A DNA stretch of 64,000 nucleotides from Oceanobacillus polygoni (GCF_008304605.1 NZ_PIJY01000030.1:1-64000); one strand, 5' to 3'. Shown: positions 1 to 9,406, numbered from the stretch's first letter. Program-made: numbers and translations. Notes: generated from the letters alone by a model not told the origin.

Positions 1-47
1 GAAAAATGGTTCCAATCATCAAAAACCGATGATTGGAACCATTTTTC
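1..47. terminator. Perfect 20-bp inverted repeat, probable terminator
   Basis: Bases 1-20 and 28-47 are exact reverse complements around a 7-base loop, with A-rich and T-rich outer ends, so the hairpin can act in both directions. It lies 33 bases past the stop of the PucR-type regulator gene and should end that transcript. What lies on the other side is outside the window. Confidence 0.85.
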
Positions 48-80
48 AGTTCATTTGGCTAGTTATGTCCCAGCCCCTTT

Positions 81-1931
81 TTATCTCAAATCGATCTTTT
101 TTAAAACAATTAATGCTTTTAGTATAAGCAACAAGTGGTTAGCAACATCCGGATCTCGCAAATCTTTATCTAGTAATTCTTCAATCTTTTGGATGCGATG
201 TCTTAATCCACTCATGGATAACGATAAATCAATTGAAGTATTTTTTAAATTGCCACCATTCATTAAGAAAAAGTAAAGGGTTTCAAACAATTCATCACTT
301 TTATTGTCTACCATATGGTATAATTCTTTTAGTTCTTGCTCGGCAATCGTATGTATGCCCTCAATATTATTGGAGTTTATTAATATCCCTACAATTCCCA
401 AATCTTTAAAGTGAACAATTTGTTTCCTGATTGCTAACCTTAACGCAATAATTGCTTCCTCATATGTCTCTTTTGCTTTTTCTATCCCAGTTTGCGAATT
501 ACTTACACCTATTTTTAAACGATGATTTTTAAATTTATCCGTCATGTAATCATAAAATTCTTTAATTATTGGATTGATATGATTTGATTCTATTAATAGA
601 ATCACGAGTTTACCTTTTCGATGACCTGCCAATACTTGGATGTTTGCTTTACTGAAATATTTAAAAGTAGCTTCTAGTGCGTGCTCTTCATATAAAAATT
701 CCTCTTCCAAGGTAGTATGCTCATCTTTATAATCAAGTACAATCAATCGGTATGGTTGTTTAAAATCTATTTCCACATACCTTCCTTTATTCAAGAGTTC
801 AGCTGCCTCCATTTTTCCATCCAATATTTGATCTAAGAAGTTTCCTTTCATACGTTCAAATGATTCAAAGGCTACCTTTTCTTTTAATAGTATTAGAGCT
901 GTAGCATTGGATAAATGATCCAAAAACAGATAAATTTCTTCGTGATTAGACTTTTTTACATCGTGAATGATAAACGAACAATATCCTAATACTTCTTGTT
1001 GCACCAGAACAGGGACTACTACTCGTTGATATGCATTCATGTGGAACGTTTTTTCACGGAAAGATTGAGGGTATTCATTTTGCTTTTTTAAGTAATGGAT
1101 TTGATCTACCGTGTCACTTTTGATGAACTTTAATTCTTCATCACTCAAACCAGCAGAGGATAGTTTTTCAAAGTTCAACCCTTCGATAATAACAGGTAGA
1201 CCAATCGTCGTAAAGGCTATATTTGCTAATGTTTGCAAGCCTTGTCCATTTACTACTTCTTTGGTTAACTGTTTTTGAAAATCGGATAGTTTGGTAACAA
1301 TTTGCTTTTGGTCCACAAGATTGTCATAAGTAGCCTCTAATTCTTTTACAATTGGTGTCTTATTAAGGATTTCTACGTCATGTTCTACGTCTTCCTCCCA
1401 TTCTTCTTGTGGCTTTATGACCCACTTACATTGTTCATCACCAGCACCGATACAAGTCAGTTCCTTAGCAAGTAAAGGCTTATCAAAAACTGTAGACATA
1501 AATCCACTAGCGTAACCAGATAAGGTGTGACAAATAGGCTTATCCGATTCTCCTATAAAACGGAGGTGTTGTTCTACTTCGTAAGAGCCAATCCATTCAC
1601 CTCTTCCAAACAGAGTAGAAAACTCACCATCTTGGTTATAGGTGATGTCACATGTATGATCAATTCCTGTAATTTGCCCACTTTTGATGTGAAGTAACGG
1701 TCCTTCTATCACTAATTCTTCCAATGTTTTATCACTATTCTCTGATTTTTTCCCTCCAGCAACGCCCATCTCCCAACCATATTGAAATAGAAATCCGCCA
1801 ATACGTTCAATCCCTATATGAGCAGCCAATTGTTTTCGTAAAATACCTAGAGATGTGGCAGGCGACGTAATGGTTCGTTTTTCATTTTTTTGTTCATTTG
1901 TAATGCTTTTGTCGTGAACAGTAACTTCCAT
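81..1931 (-). CDS. XylR-type sensor / PucR-type transcriptional regulator
   Basis: Probable aromatic-responsive transcription factor of about 616 aa. The first part resembles the XylR/DmpR effector domain followed by a V4R domain (cysteine-containing IGAGDEQCKW). A GAF-like middle region follows, then a PucR-type C-terminal helix-turn-helix (LRHRIQKIEELL near the end). There is no Walker A and no GAFTGA motif, so it is not a sigma-54 activator. I chose the ATG at 1931 because it has a strong GGGGGAAG ribosome site; an in-frame extension to 2012 would run into the preceding terminator. It lies downstream of dmpG behind that terminator, so it probably has its own promoter. In XylR and DmpR this sensor module binds phenols or toluenes; sensing of such compounds here is inference. 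Confidence 0.8.
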   Translation of the reverse strand: MEVTVHDKSITNEQKNEKRTITSPATSLGILRKQLAAHIGIERIGGFLFQYGWEMGVAGGKKSENSDKTLEELVIEGPLLHIKSGQITGIDHTCDITYNQDGEFSTLFGRGEWIGSYEVEQHLRFIGESDKPICHTLSGYASGFMSTVFDKPLLAKELTCIGAGDEQCKWVIKPQEEWEEDVEHDVEILNKTPIVKELEATYDNLVDQKQIVTKLSDFQKQLTKEVVNGQGLQTLANIAFTTIGLPVIIEGLNFEKLSSAGLSDEELKFIKSDTVDQIHYLKKQNEYPQSFREKTFHMNAYQRVVVPVLVQQEVLGYCSFIIHDVKKSNHEEIYLFLDHLSNATALILLKEKVAFESFERMKGNFLDQILDGKMEAAELLNKGRYVEIDFKQPYRLIVLDYKDEHTTLEEEFLYEEHALEATFKYFSKANIQVLAGHRKGKLVILLIESNHINPIIKEFYDYMTDKFKNHRLKIGVSNSQTGIEKAKETYEEAIIALRLAIRKQIVHFKDLGIVGILINSNNIEGIHTIAEQELKELYHMVDNKSDELFETLYFFLMNGGNLKNTSIDLSLSMSGLRHRIQKIEELLDKDLRDPDVANHLLLILKALIVLKKIDLR

Positions 1932-2014
1932 AGTTCTTCCCCCTATACTCTCAATTTGCAGCAAAAGGCTACTAAATTTTCTTTCCGCTATCTTCACACA
2001 ATATTTGCGCAACT

Positions 2015-2049
2015 CAAAAAAGTCAAAGCAACTTAAGTCGCCTTGACTT
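2015..2049 (-). terminator. Terminator after dmpG
   Basis: On the minus strand, 14-base arms (2036-2049 and 2020-2033) pair with two G-U pairs around a 2-base centre and are followed by six T. It sits directly after the dmpG stop and separates the gntR-dmpF-dmpG operon from the regulator gene. Confidence 0.8.
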
Positions 2050-2058
2050 AATATAAAG

Positions 2059-3075
2059 CTATACGGAGAGCTTTTGTTTTGCTAAGTCCTGTGCGACTCC
2101 AATAATCCAATCCTCTTGCCCGCCTACAGCACCCATTTCTGCTACCTTGGTCAAAATATCACGCGGATCAACGCCATATTCTTTTCCAGCCCGTTCTGCA
2201 AACAATAAGAAACTTGAATAAACGCCTGTATAGCCCAGTGTTAGGCTTAAACGGTCAATTTGTACTGGACGTTCCATCATCGGTTTCATCACATTTTCCG
2301 CAGCATCCATTGCTTTGTATAAATCAACTCCATGTGGGATCCCCATTCGATTCATGACAGCAACAAGCTGCTCTGTTGCTGTATTCCCAGCACCTGCTCC
2401 CATACCAGCGAGGCTCGTATCCACTCGATCTGCTCCTTCTTCTAGAGCAACAATGGAGTTTGCTACTCCAAGCGATAAATTATTGTGACCGTGGAAGCCG
2501 ACAGCTGTATTTAAATGTTCTTTAAATAGTGCAATTCTGTTGCGTGTGTCATCCATTGTTAATGCGCCAGCAGAGTCGACAACGTAGATGGTTCCCGCTC
2601 CATAAGACTCCATTTTCTTTGCTTCTTCAAGCAGGTTTTCAGGTGTCGTACGGGAAGACATCATTAAAAATCCAACGGTATCCATCCCTAAATCAACAGC
2701 TTTTTTAATATGCTGTTCAGACACATCTGCTTCTGTACAATGCGTCGCAACACGTACTACTTGTGCTCCCCAATCATGTGCGCGTTGTAAATGTTCAATC
2801 GTACCAATTCCTGGTAGTAGAAGCACACCTACTTTTGCATTTTTTGCATGTGCTACCGTAGTTTTAATAATATCTTTTTCTGTCTCCCTCGAAAATCCAT
2901 ATTGAATCGAGCTTCCACCTAAACCGTCACCATGCGTGGCCTCGATAATATCTACACCTGAATCGTCAATTAACTTAGTTAGTTCGGCAATTTGATCGGT
3001 TGAATACTGATGTCGGATGGCATGCATCCCATCTCGTAAGGTCACGTCGTTAAAAATCACTTTCGCTCTTCTCAT
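2059..3075 (-). CDS. dmpG: 4-hydroxy-2-oxovalerate aldolase
   Basis: Class II aldolase that splits 4-hydroxy-2-oxovalerate into pyruvate and acetaldehyde, the penultimate step of catechol meta-cleavage. The 338-aa length is normal for DmpG/MhpE. The HMG-CoA-lyase-like barrel shows VTLRDGMHA at about residue 11 and the metal-ligand motif GFHGHNN at about 193. Its start overlaps the stop of the acetaldehyde dehydrogenase gene by four bases (ATGA). That fits translational coupling and the known DmpF-DmpG channelling complex, in which acetaldehyde passes directly to the partner enzyme. Confidence 0.96.
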   Translation of the reverse strand: MRRAKVIFNDVTLRDGMHAIRHQYSTDQIAELTKLIDDSGVDIIEATHGDGLGGSSIQYGFSRETEKDIIKTTVAHAKNAKVGVLLLPGIGTIEHLQRAHDWGAQVVRVATHCTEADVSEQHIKKAVDLGMDTVGFLMMSSRTTPENLLEEAKKMESYGAGTIYVVDSAGALTMDDTRNRIALFKEHLNTAVGFHGHNNLSLGVANSIVALEEGADRVDTSLAGMGAGAGNTATEQLVAVMNRMGIPHGVDLYKAMDAAENVMKPMMERPVQIDRLSLTLGYTGVYSSFLLFAERAGKEYGVDPRDILTKVAEMGAVGGQEDWIIGVAQDLAKQKLSV

Positions 3076-3974
3076 TTAACTGTTTCTCCCTTCAATAAAC
3101 TTTCTGCGATAACTTCTCCCGTCTTTACAGCTGCAGAAGTGATGATATCCAAGTTTCCTGCATATTTTGGCAAGAAGTCTCCATTTCCTTCTACCTCTAC
3201 AGATACAGTAACAATATTTCCCTTCACTACGGGATCCGCTTTAAAACGGTATCCTTTGACATATCCCTGTACAGTCTCTAGCATCGAATTCAAGGATTTG
3301 ATAATTTCCGCTTTATATGACTCAGCATTTTCCGCTGTTTGCACATAAATTGTATTTCGCATCAAAATTGAAGGATCGGCTGGATTAAGTGTGATAATCG
3401 CTTTAGATTCCTTCGCTCCACCAACTTCCTTCAGTGCATTTGCAGTCGTTACGGTAAATTCGTCAATATTTTGCCGTGTTCCAGGGCCGGCACTTTTACT
3501 TGCTATCGATGCAACAATTTCCGCGTAGTCTATCTCGATTACATCCGAGATTGCTCTTACCATCGGTATCGTTGCTTGACCACCACATGTAACCATATTT
3601 ACATTATCTAAGTATGGTATTTCCTCTTCTTTCAGGTTAACGGAAGGTACTAGAAAAGGACCAACTGCAGCCGGTGTTAAATCGATTGCTTTTTTGCCCA
3701 TTGCTTTTAAAATCGGAGCATTGTGTGCATGTGCTTTTGCAGAAGTTGCTTCGAAGACAATTTCTGCAAGATCAGGATTTTCTCTCAATCCATCAATCCC
3801 AGTTGCAATTGCCTTTACCCCATTATCTCGTGCTTTTTCCAGTCCTTTAGATTCCGGATCTATTCCGATTAAAGCTGTAACCTCTAGTTTTTCACTTCTC
3901 AATAATTTGAACATGAGATCCGTTCCAATGTTTCCTGAGCCAATAATCGCACATTTAACCTTCTTCTGTGACAT
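3072..3974 (-). CDS. dmpF: Acetaldehyde dehydrogenase (acylating)
   Basis: Converts acetaldehyde, NAD and CoA to acetyl-CoA, the last step of the pathway, in complex with the aldolase encoded just downstream. The 300-aa protein starts with a Rossmann nucleotide site ([10 protein letters not shown], residue 11 on). The catalytic cysteine is probably Cys130 in MVTCGGQAT. The start at 3974 has a GGGGAG ribosome site and lies inside the last codons of the GntR gene, so the regulator and both enzymes form one operon. Confidence 0.96.
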   Translation of the reverse strand: MSQKKVKCAIIGSGNIGTDLMFKLLRSEKLEVTALIGIDPESKGLEKARDNGVKAIATGIDGLRENPDLAEIVFEATSAKAHAHNAPILKAMGKKAIDLTPAAVGPFLVPSVNLKEEEIPYLDNVNMVTCGGQATIPMVRAISDVIEIDYAEIVASIASKSAGPGTRQNIDEFTVTTANALKEVGGAKESKAIITLNPADPSILMRNTIYVQTAENAESYKAEIIKSLNSMLETVQGYVKGYRFKADPVVKGNIVTVSVEVEGNGDFLPKYAGNLDIITSAAVKTGEVIAESLLKGETVK

Positions 3975-4626
3975 TGTTTTCTCCCCTTTGATTTCGTATT
4001 ATTTGTTCACAACAATATTGACAAGCTTCTTCTAAGTGTGCTTTTAGTAAAATCTGGGCTTGCTTCATTTCTCCATCAGCTAGAGCTTCTACAATACGAG
4101 CATGGTGTGCAATAATCTCTTTTTGGTTTGCAATGGTTGCTTCGCTTGTGATATCAATTAATGTTCTAAACAATTCCCGCAACGCTAACCATAGCTGTAC
4201 GAGTGTATTATTCTTTGACATCTTCACTAATAGTCCATGAAAAGCTAGGTCAATTTCAATATCTCGTTCTTCTTTTTCATGAGCCTCCTTCATTTGGTCA
4301 ATATATAAGAAAAGGACTTTCTCATTTTTAGTAAACTCATCCCTAGATAATTGTGTTAAGGCATGGTTTTCTAGAAGAATTCGACTATCATACAAATTCT
4401 GAATATCCTTTACACCGAAACCCTTTACTACGGTACGACCATTGGAATATTTTTCAACGAGGTTCTCTGCTTCTAATCTAGCAATCGCTTCTCTTATTGG
4501 GCCTCTGCTTACGTTAAGCTCCTCCGCTAATTTTACTTCTACTAAATAATCCCCTACTGCATAATTTCCAAGAATTATTTCCTTTCTTAAATGTTCAAGC
4601 ACATGATTAAATATATTCTTCTTCAT
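3955..4626 (-). CDS. GntR family (FadR subfamily) transcriptional regulator
   Basis: A 223-aa regulator with an N-terminal winged helix ([20 protein letters not shown], about residues 33-52) and a C-terminal FCD ligand domain. The FCD domain keeps the expected metal-site pattern: [18 protein letters not shown] and LLKAHLEEA. It is the first gene of the operon with dmpF and dmpG. A clear promoter and a near-perfect palindrome lie upstream, and the palindrome falls just after the predicted transcription start, as expected for autorepression. The likely effector is a pathway intermediate such as an oxo acid, but this cannot be read from the sequence. Confidence 0.9.
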   Translation of the reverse strand: MKKNIFNHVLEHLRKEIILGNYAVGDYLVEVKLAEELNVSRGPIREAIARLEAENLVEKYSNGRTVVKGFGVKDIQNLYDSRILLENHALTQLSRDEFTKNEKVLFLYIDQMKEAHEKEERDIEIDLAFHGLLVKMSKNNTLVQLWLALRELFRTLIDITSEATIANQKEIIAHHARIVEALADGEMKQAQILLKAHLEEACQYCCEQIIRNQRGENNVTEEG

Positions 4627-4658
4627 TCCTCTTTTGACACCTACTAATTAAAAATTCT

Positions 4659-4674
4659 GAACTGTTAACAATTC
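4659..4674. promoter_or_regulatory. Palindrome, candidate GntR operator
   Basis: GAACTGTTAACAATTC matches its own reverse complement at 14 of 16 bases. It lies 33-48 bases upstream of the gntR start codon and directly after the predicted transcription start. Binding by the adjacent GntR protein is inference. Confidence 0.4.
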
Positions 4675-4686
4675 TTATTAGTTAAT

Positions 4687-4715
4687 AGTATAGATAGCGT
4701 TTTCATAAATGTCAA
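4687..4715 (-). promoter_or_regulatory. Sigma-A-type promoter of gntR-dmpF-dmpG
   Basis: On the minus strand TTGACA (4715-4710) is followed after 17 bases by TATACT (4692-4687). This is a consensus -35, ideal spacing and a good -10. The transcription start would be near 4680, about 55 bases before the gntR ATG. Confidence 0.75.
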
Positions 4716-4810
4716 TGGATTCTTTCATATTATTTGAATTATATATTAATAAGGATATGCACGTTCGTATACCATTGGAAAATAACATTATGATGATACT
4801 AGCCAATAGT

Positions 4811-4846
4811 AAAAGTAGAAATCCCGCTTCGATGGGATTTCTACTT
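4811..4846 (-). terminator. Terminator after catechol dioxygenase gene
   Basis: Perfect 13-base arms (4813-4825 and 4834-4846) with an 8-base loop, followed on the minus strand by a short T-rich stretch. It ends the catechol operon before the gntR promoter region. Confidence 0.85.
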
Positions 4847-4862
4847 GGCCTTGTAAAAAGTA

Positions 4863-5849
4863 CTATTTCTTTCCAACTAATGAACTAACTGAAGGTGTAC
4901 CATATTTAAAATAAGAGTCAGGTAACGGTGCCCCATAAAAAATAATTGCCTTTTCCGTCTCCTCTTCTGACCATGTTACTGGTTTCCAGTCTGGGTCGAA
5001 AATAAGATAGCCGGAATCTCCAAACAACTCAATTCTGTTTCCACCAGGTTCCATTACATACATACACATTGCCTGAGAAACTCCATGCTTTAAAGGACCT
5101 GCTTCAATTGGAATATCATTCTCAGTCAAAAGTTCCGATAAATCGTGCAAATGCTGTGGAAATCCGTACCAAAATGCTACGTGATGTAATCTTCCTAATC
5201 CTTTTTCAGCGGTGCCTTGGTCTGCCATAAAGGCTAACTCATGGACAAGTGGGCTGACACTTTGCCATGCCCCGATCTCGGAACCATCTTTTCTAACAAC
5301 ATGTTCTCTTAAACGAAAGCCAAGTTCATCTGCCATAAAGTTCTTATTTACCGTTACATCACTTGATAACAAATTAACATGATCAATACGGCGTACTGGT
5401 ATTCCTTTGTTCGGTCTTTTTTGCGGTCGGTTATTCAACACTGTTTTTTCACTGTCAGGAGCCTGATAGTAGTCTAAATCAAAAAGGATTTCCATTTGAT
5501 GATTGTCTGGGGTTACAAATTGAAAGGCTTCACCGTGACCCAGATCTCCTTCAATCCAGTTCTTTCCATAACCAGATTTTTGAAGGTCTAGCACCCTGCG
5601 TTCTAAGGCAGCTTTGGAACTTGCTCTCCAGCTAACATGGCCTAAACCAGGCTCGTTTCTTTCGGTTACCTTCAATGAGTGATGATAAAAGTCTTCATAA
5701 GAGCGAAGATAGACAGACTGGCCCTCTCGTGCAGTTTCTGTCATTCCTAGTAAATCTTTAAAAAACCATAACGTTTCGTCTGGTCTAGGTGTAAAAATTT
5801 CCACATGGGCTAGTTGGGCAACATCAAACCTTTTCAATTCTTTTTCCAT
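4863..5849 (-). CDS. dmpB: Catechol 2,3-dioxygenase (type I extradiol dioxygenase)
   Basis: Opens the catechol ring next to the diol to give 2-hydroxymuconic semialdehyde, using Fe(II). The 328 residues form two vicinal-oxygen-chelate repeats. The C-terminal one holds the metal ligands His157 (IDHVNL), His223 (LHHVAF) and Glu274 (NRIELF), plus the active-site pair His255 and Tyr264. For all but the first, the offset from XylE numbering is a constant nine residues. The gene has its own upstream TATAAT element and a perfect 17-bp dyad, so it may be transcribed separately from the genes before it. Substrate preference (catechol or a substituted catechol) cannot be told. Confidence 0.93.
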   Translation of the reverse strand: MEKELKRFDVAQLAHVEIFTPRPDETLWFFKDLLGMTETAREGQSVYLRSYEDFYHHSLKVTERNEPGLGHVSWRASSKAALERRVLDLQKSGYGKNWIEGDLGHGEAFQFVTPDNHQMEILFDLDYYQAPDSEKTVLNNRPQKRPNKGIPVRRIDHVNLLSSDVTVNKNFMADELGFRLREHVVRKDGSEIGAWQSVSPLVHELAFMADQGTAEKGLGRLHHVAFWYGFPQHLHDLSELLTENDIPIEAGPLKHGVSQAMCMYVMEPGGNRIELFGDSGYLIFDPDWKPVTWSEEETEKAIIFYGAPLPDSYFKYGTPSVSSLVGKK

Positions 5850-5915
5850 CCTAAATCTCCCCTTTTTGACAGCGCATACAATTATTGAAATAACAGTACT
5901 TGCGCTTTTTTATTA

Positions 5916-5921
5916 ATTATA
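5916..5921 (-). promoter_or_regulatory. -10 element upstream of catechol dioxygenase gene
   Basis: TATAAT on the minus strand with only a poor -35 (GTTTCT at 17 bases spacing). A weak -35 with a dyad just upstream is typical of activator-dependent promoters. The layout matches that upstream of the dmpC operon. Confidence 0.55.
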
Positions 5922-5950
5922 AATGAATATCAATATGAAGAAACTAGACA

Positions 5951-5967
5951 GTTCCTTTATAAGGAAC
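5951..5967. promoter_or_regulatory. 17-bp dyad, candidate IclR operator (site 1)
   Basis: GTTCCTTTATAAGGAAC has perfect arms. It ends 29 bases upstream of the TATAAT element of the dioxygenase gene. Two further dyads with the same 5-7-5 geometry flank the dmpC-iclR divergent region. Confidence 0.6.
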
Positions 5968-6034
5968 AAATTCCTAATTTTCTGCTAAAATTATTAATAA
6001 TCATGGGTATTTAATGGATTTCCAGACAATGGAT

Positions 6035-6226
6035 CTAACTTCTAAGCTCAGAAACACTGACCCCACCAATGCTCCAGTGGGTTTTTGGTACCTCCGTAAC
6101 AATAACTCGGATATTTTCCCTTGGAGCATCTAAGGTTTCATGAACTGTTTCTGTAACGTTTTTCATTAACAGGTCCATTTTCTCTTGAGGTCTCCCTTCT
6201 AACACTTGTATATTGATAAGTGGCAA
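6035..6226 (-). CDS. dmpI: 4-oxalocrotonate tautomerase
   Basis: Isomerises 2-hydroxymuconate to 2-oxo-3-hexenedioate in the oxalocrotonate branch. After removal of Met, the 62-residue chain has the catalytic Pro1, Arg11 (LEGR) and Arg39 (NIRVIVTE) in exactly the positions of the Pseudomonas enzyme. Residue 50 is Trp instead of the usual Phe. Length and spacing are otherwise canonical. It sits 23 bases after the decarboxylase gene and is likely co-transcribed with it. Confidence 0.94.
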   Translation of the reverse strand: MPLINIQVLEGRPQEKMDLLMKNVTETVHETLDAPRENIRVIVTEVPKTHWSIGGVSVSELRS

Positions 6227-6249
6227 CTCATTCTCCCCCTTTTCTTTGA

Positions 6250-7038
6250 TTATTCAGTAACAAGAAACGATACATCGCCTAATCCACCATACTTTACGTG
6301 GACATAGTCACCAGGAGTTAAATGGACAGCTGAAGTGACTCCTCCTGTTAAAATAGGTTGACCTGCTTTTACTTTTTCTTCTTTTTCACTCAGCATATTG
6401 GCAAGTCTTGCAACGGAATTAGCAGGATGACCAAGTACAGCAGCACCCGCGCCAAGTGCCTTCATTTCTCCGTTAATGGATAATGTAACACCAACAACAT
6501 CAAGCTCTAATGTTTCTGGCCGCTTAAGAACCGTACCAAATATAGCCCCTGCTGCAGACGTATTATCAGCAATGACATCTGGCAATGTAAAATTAAAATT
6601 TTCATAGCGACTATCGATTATTTCTAATGCTGGAAAAACATATTCTGTCGCTCTTAATACATCTAGTGCAGTCACTCCTGGCCCTTCTAAATCTTCTTTT
6701 AATATAAATCCGATTTCAGGCTCTACTTTTGGATGAATATAATCAGAAACAGATATAGTTCCGCCATCTTCAACGATCATATCGTCAAAAACATACCCAT
6801 AGATAGGGTTATCGACATTCATTTGTTTCATCTTTGCTTCACTTGTAATTCCCATTTTGGGACCTACTATTTTCTTACCTTCTTCTAATTTTTGTTGGAC
6901 TAGCTCTTCTTGTACTAAATACGCTTCTTCGATTGAGAGCTCAGGATATAGCTCCGCTGTAATTTTCACAATTTCCCTTTTTTCCTTTTCTGCATGGTGC
7001 ACATAGTTAGCAAGCTGTTTAATTCGTTCCTTATCCAT
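6250..7038 (-). CDS. dmpH: 2-oxo-3-hexenedioate (4-oxalocrotonate) decarboxylase
   Basis: Removes CO2 from 2-oxo-3-hexenedioate to give 2-oxopent-4-enoate. This family and the hydratase encoded just upstream are homologous, so assignment rests on subfamily features. This 262-aa copy has NPIYGYV, DSRYENFNF, GAGAAVLGHP and LTGGVTSAV, which match DmpH rather than DmpE. In Pseudomonas, DmpH and DmpE form a complex that passes the unstable dienol on. The adjacent genes here fit that arrangement. Confidence 0.88.
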   Translation of the reverse strand: MDKERIKQLANYVHHAEKEKREIVKITAELYPELSIEEAYLVQEELVQQKLEEGKKIVGPKMGITSEAKMKQMNVDNPIYGYVFDDMIVEDGGTISVSDYIHPKVEPEIGFILKEDLEGPGVTALDVLRATEYVFPALEIIDSRYENFNFTLPDVIADNTSAAGAIFGTVLKRPETLELDVVGVTLSINGEMKALGAGAAVLGHPANSVARLANMLSEKEEKVKAGQPILTGGVTSAVHLTPGDYVHVKYGGLGDVSFLVTE

Positions 7039-7128
7039 TTTATTCCTCCTTATTACGTCCTACATCATTAAATACTGTCGATTGATAGAGGACAAGCTTC
7101 ATTTTAGGAAATTTGACTCTGTAACTCT

Positions 7129-7923
7129 TTATTCCGTAAACGAAATCCTTACTTCTCCAAGTTCAGCAAACTTTGCGCTAAAAACGTCTCCCGGTTCTGC
7201 TTCTATTGCAGCAGATAAAGCACCAGATAAAATGACTTCTCCAGCTTTTAAAGAAATATCATAGGTTGCTAGTTTATTCGCTAGCCAAGCAACACATTGC
7301 GCTGGATCCCCCAGTGCAGCAGCTCCAACACCGGTATTTTGCAATTCATTATTTTTATAAAGCGCCATCCCAATTTGCTTTATGTCTATATCTGCTAGCT
7401 TTTTAGGTCTCCCGCCAAGGACATACAACCCAGAAGAAGCATTATCTGCAACCGTATCTTCTAATGTAATCTTCCAATCTTTAATACGACTATCAACAAT
7501 TTCAAGTGCAGGAACAACGAAATCCGTTGCTTGCAATACGTCAAATGTTGTAACATTTGGTCCGACCAAATCATCCTTTAAGATAAAGCCAATTTCCCCT
7601 TCAACTTTTGGTTGCAGCACATCTTTAAAGGAAATGGTTCCACCATTTTCTACTTCCATTTTATCCAACAAATGGCCATAATCAGGTTCTCCGACGCCTA
7701 ACATGTCCTGCATTGCCTTGGAAGTTAAGCCAATTTTCTTTCCTGTTATCTTTTGGCCAGTTTTCATGCTCACTTCAATCGACTGTAACTGTACATAATA
7801 GGCTTCATCAATTGTAAGCTCAGGATCCAGCGCGGTAACCGGCTGAACCCCTTCTCCTATTTTCCATGCATTCGTTAAATGCTCGGCATGACGTTCAATT
7901 TTAGATAGAGACTTCGTTTCCAT
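7129..7923 (-). CDS. dmpE: 2-oxopent-4-enoate hydratase
   Basis: Adds water to 2-oxopent-4-enoate to form 4-hydroxy-2-oxovalerate, the substrate of the aldolase. The 264-aa protein shows the DmpE-type signatures GKKIGLTSKAMQDMLGV, DSRIKDWKI, DTVADNASSG and GAAALGDPAQCVAWLAN. It is paralogous to the decarboxylase that follows after a gap of about 90 bases. That gap shows no terminator, so the two are probably in one operon with dmpC. Confidence 0.88.
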   Translation of the reverse strand: METKSLSKIERHAEHLTNAWKIGEGVQPVTALDPELTIDEAYYVQLQSIEVSMKTGQKITGKKIGLTSKAMQDMLGVGEPDYGHLLDKMEVENGGTISFKDVLQPKVEGEIGFILKDDLVGPNVTTFDVLQATDFVVPALEIVDSRIKDWKITLEDTVADNASSGLYVLGGRPKKLADIDIKQIGMALYKNNELQNTGVGAAALGDPAQCVAWLANKLATYDISLKAGEVILSGALSAAIEAEPGDVFSAKFAELGEVRISFTE

Positions 7924-7933
7924 ACCTGTCCTC

Positions 7934-9406
7934 CTAAAGCTTAACCGTAATATTAGTTAATTCTGAATAAAAATCAAAGCTGTGTGCGCCACCTTCACGG
8001 CCAATACCACTATGTTTCATACCTCCAAATGGTGTACGTAGGTCACGCAAGAACCACGTATTAATCCAAACCATACCAGCTTCAATTTGCCCACCTACAC
8101 GATGTGCACGTTTAATATCACTCGTCCACAAACTAGCACTTAACCCATAGTGTGTACCATTAACTTGTTCAAGCACTTCTTCCTCTGTATCGAATGGAAT
8201 AACAGTAACAACGGGACCAAAGATTTCTTCCCTAACACACCTGGAATCTTTTCCTAAACCAGTAATAATCGTTGGATCTACGAAGAATCCTTTTTCGAAG
8301 CCTTCTGAAGCAGTACCGCCCGTTAAGAAAGTCGCTCCTTCTTCCTTTGCAATGTCCAAATAACGGAGCACTTTTTTATAATGTTCCTCACTTACCAAGG
8401 CACCAATATTGGTAGTCTCCTCAAATGGATTTCCAACTTTTAATTCTTTTGTTCTTGCTACAAACCGCTCTAAAAACGCATCATAAATTGCGCGTTCTAC
8501 ATAAATTCTAGAACCACATAGACAAACTTCGCCTTGGTTGATGAAGCTGGATTTAATTGTCGTTTCAATCGTGTCATCTAAATCTGTATCAGCAAAAATT
8601 ATATTTGGATTCTTCCCGCCAAGTTCAAAGGATAGTTTCTTTAAAGTTGGCGCTGCAGATTTCATGATTTCGCTTCCTGTTACGGTTTCACCAGTAAAAG
8701 CAATTGCATCCACATCGGGATGGGAAGTAAGTGCTGCACCGGTTTCTCCAAATCCGTGAACCATGTTTACGACGCCATCTGGTACGCCTGCATCACTGCA
8801 AATTTGAGCCAATACCGTTGCAGTCATTGGTGTAACTTCTGATGGTTTCATTACTACCGTATTACCCGCTGCAAGCGCCGGAGCTAATTTCCATGTCATT
8901 AACAGTAATGGTAGATTCCAAGGATTAATTAATCCTACTACGCCAACTGGACGTCTAACAGCATAATGAACAGCAATATCATCTTGTTGGTATGTCTCAT
9001 TGCCAACCGAGGTCATAAAGTCCGCAAAGAAATGAAAGTTATATGCGGCGCGATCAATGTCAACACTGTTGGATAACCATAACGGTTTACCAGTGTCTAA
9101 GGATTCCAGTGTTGCCAACTCTTCTTTTCTTTCTAAAATTAAATCACCAATTTTACGAATTATTGCTGATCGTTTTCTTAATGGGAGGTTTGCCCATTCT
9201 CCCTTTAATGCTTTTCTGGCAGCACTTACTGCTTGATCAACCTCTTCTTTACTACCTGCTGCCACAACTCCCAGCTTTTCCTCTGTTGCCGGATTAATAT
9301 TCTCAAACGTTTTACCATTCTTAGATGGAGCATACTTACCATTAATGTAATGAGAACAATCAATTGACTTTATTTCTGTTTTTGCTTCCGTAGTTTGCGT
9401 TTGCAT
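7934..9406 (-). CDS. dmpC: 2-hydroxymuconic semialdehyde dehydrogenase
   Basis: NAD-dependent aldehyde dehydrogenase that oxidises the ring-cleavage product to 2-hydroxymuconate, committing it to the oxalocrotonate branch. In the 490 residues the active-site Glu is about residue 261 (FELGGKNP) and the catalytic Cys is Cys295 (NQGEVCLCGSR). The substitution pattern around the Cys is that of DmpC/XylG-type enzymes. It is the first gene of the catechol operon and is divergent from iclR. The name depends on context; sequence alone would only say aldehyde dehydrogenase of this subgroup. Confidence 0.9.
   Translation of the reverse strand: MQTQTTEAKTEIKSIDCSHYINGKYAPSKNGKTFENINPATEEKLGVVAAGSKEEVDQAVSAARKALKGEWANLPLRKRSAIIRKIGDLILERKEELATLESLDTGKPLWLSNSVDIDRAAYNFHFFADFMTSVGNETYQQDDIAVHYAVRRPVGVVGLINPWNLPLLLMTWKLAPALAAGNTVVMKPSEVTPMTATVLAQICSDAGVPDGVVNMVHGFGETGAALTSHPDVDAIAFTGETVTGSEIMKSAAPTLKKLSFELGGKNPNIIFADTDLDDTIETTIKSSFINQGEVCLCGSRIYVERAIYDAFLERFVARTKELKVGNPFEETTNIGALVSEEHYKKVLRYLDIAKEEGATFLTGGTASEGFEKGFFVDPTIITGLGKDSRCVREEIFGPVVTVIPFDTEEEVLEQVNGTHYGLSASLWTSDIKRAHRVGGQIEAGMVWINTWFLRDLRTPFGGMKHSGIGREGGAHSFDFYSELTNITVKL

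Noticed and set aside
55..276. Open frame on the plus strand overlapping the regulator gene
   Set aside because: It is antisense to a well-supported gene and has no ribosome site or recognisable product.
4771..4790. GTTCG...GGAA stretch before the GntR operon as a fourth IclR site
   Set aside because: The spacing between half sites differs from the 5-7-5 layout of the other three and the arms do not pair fully.
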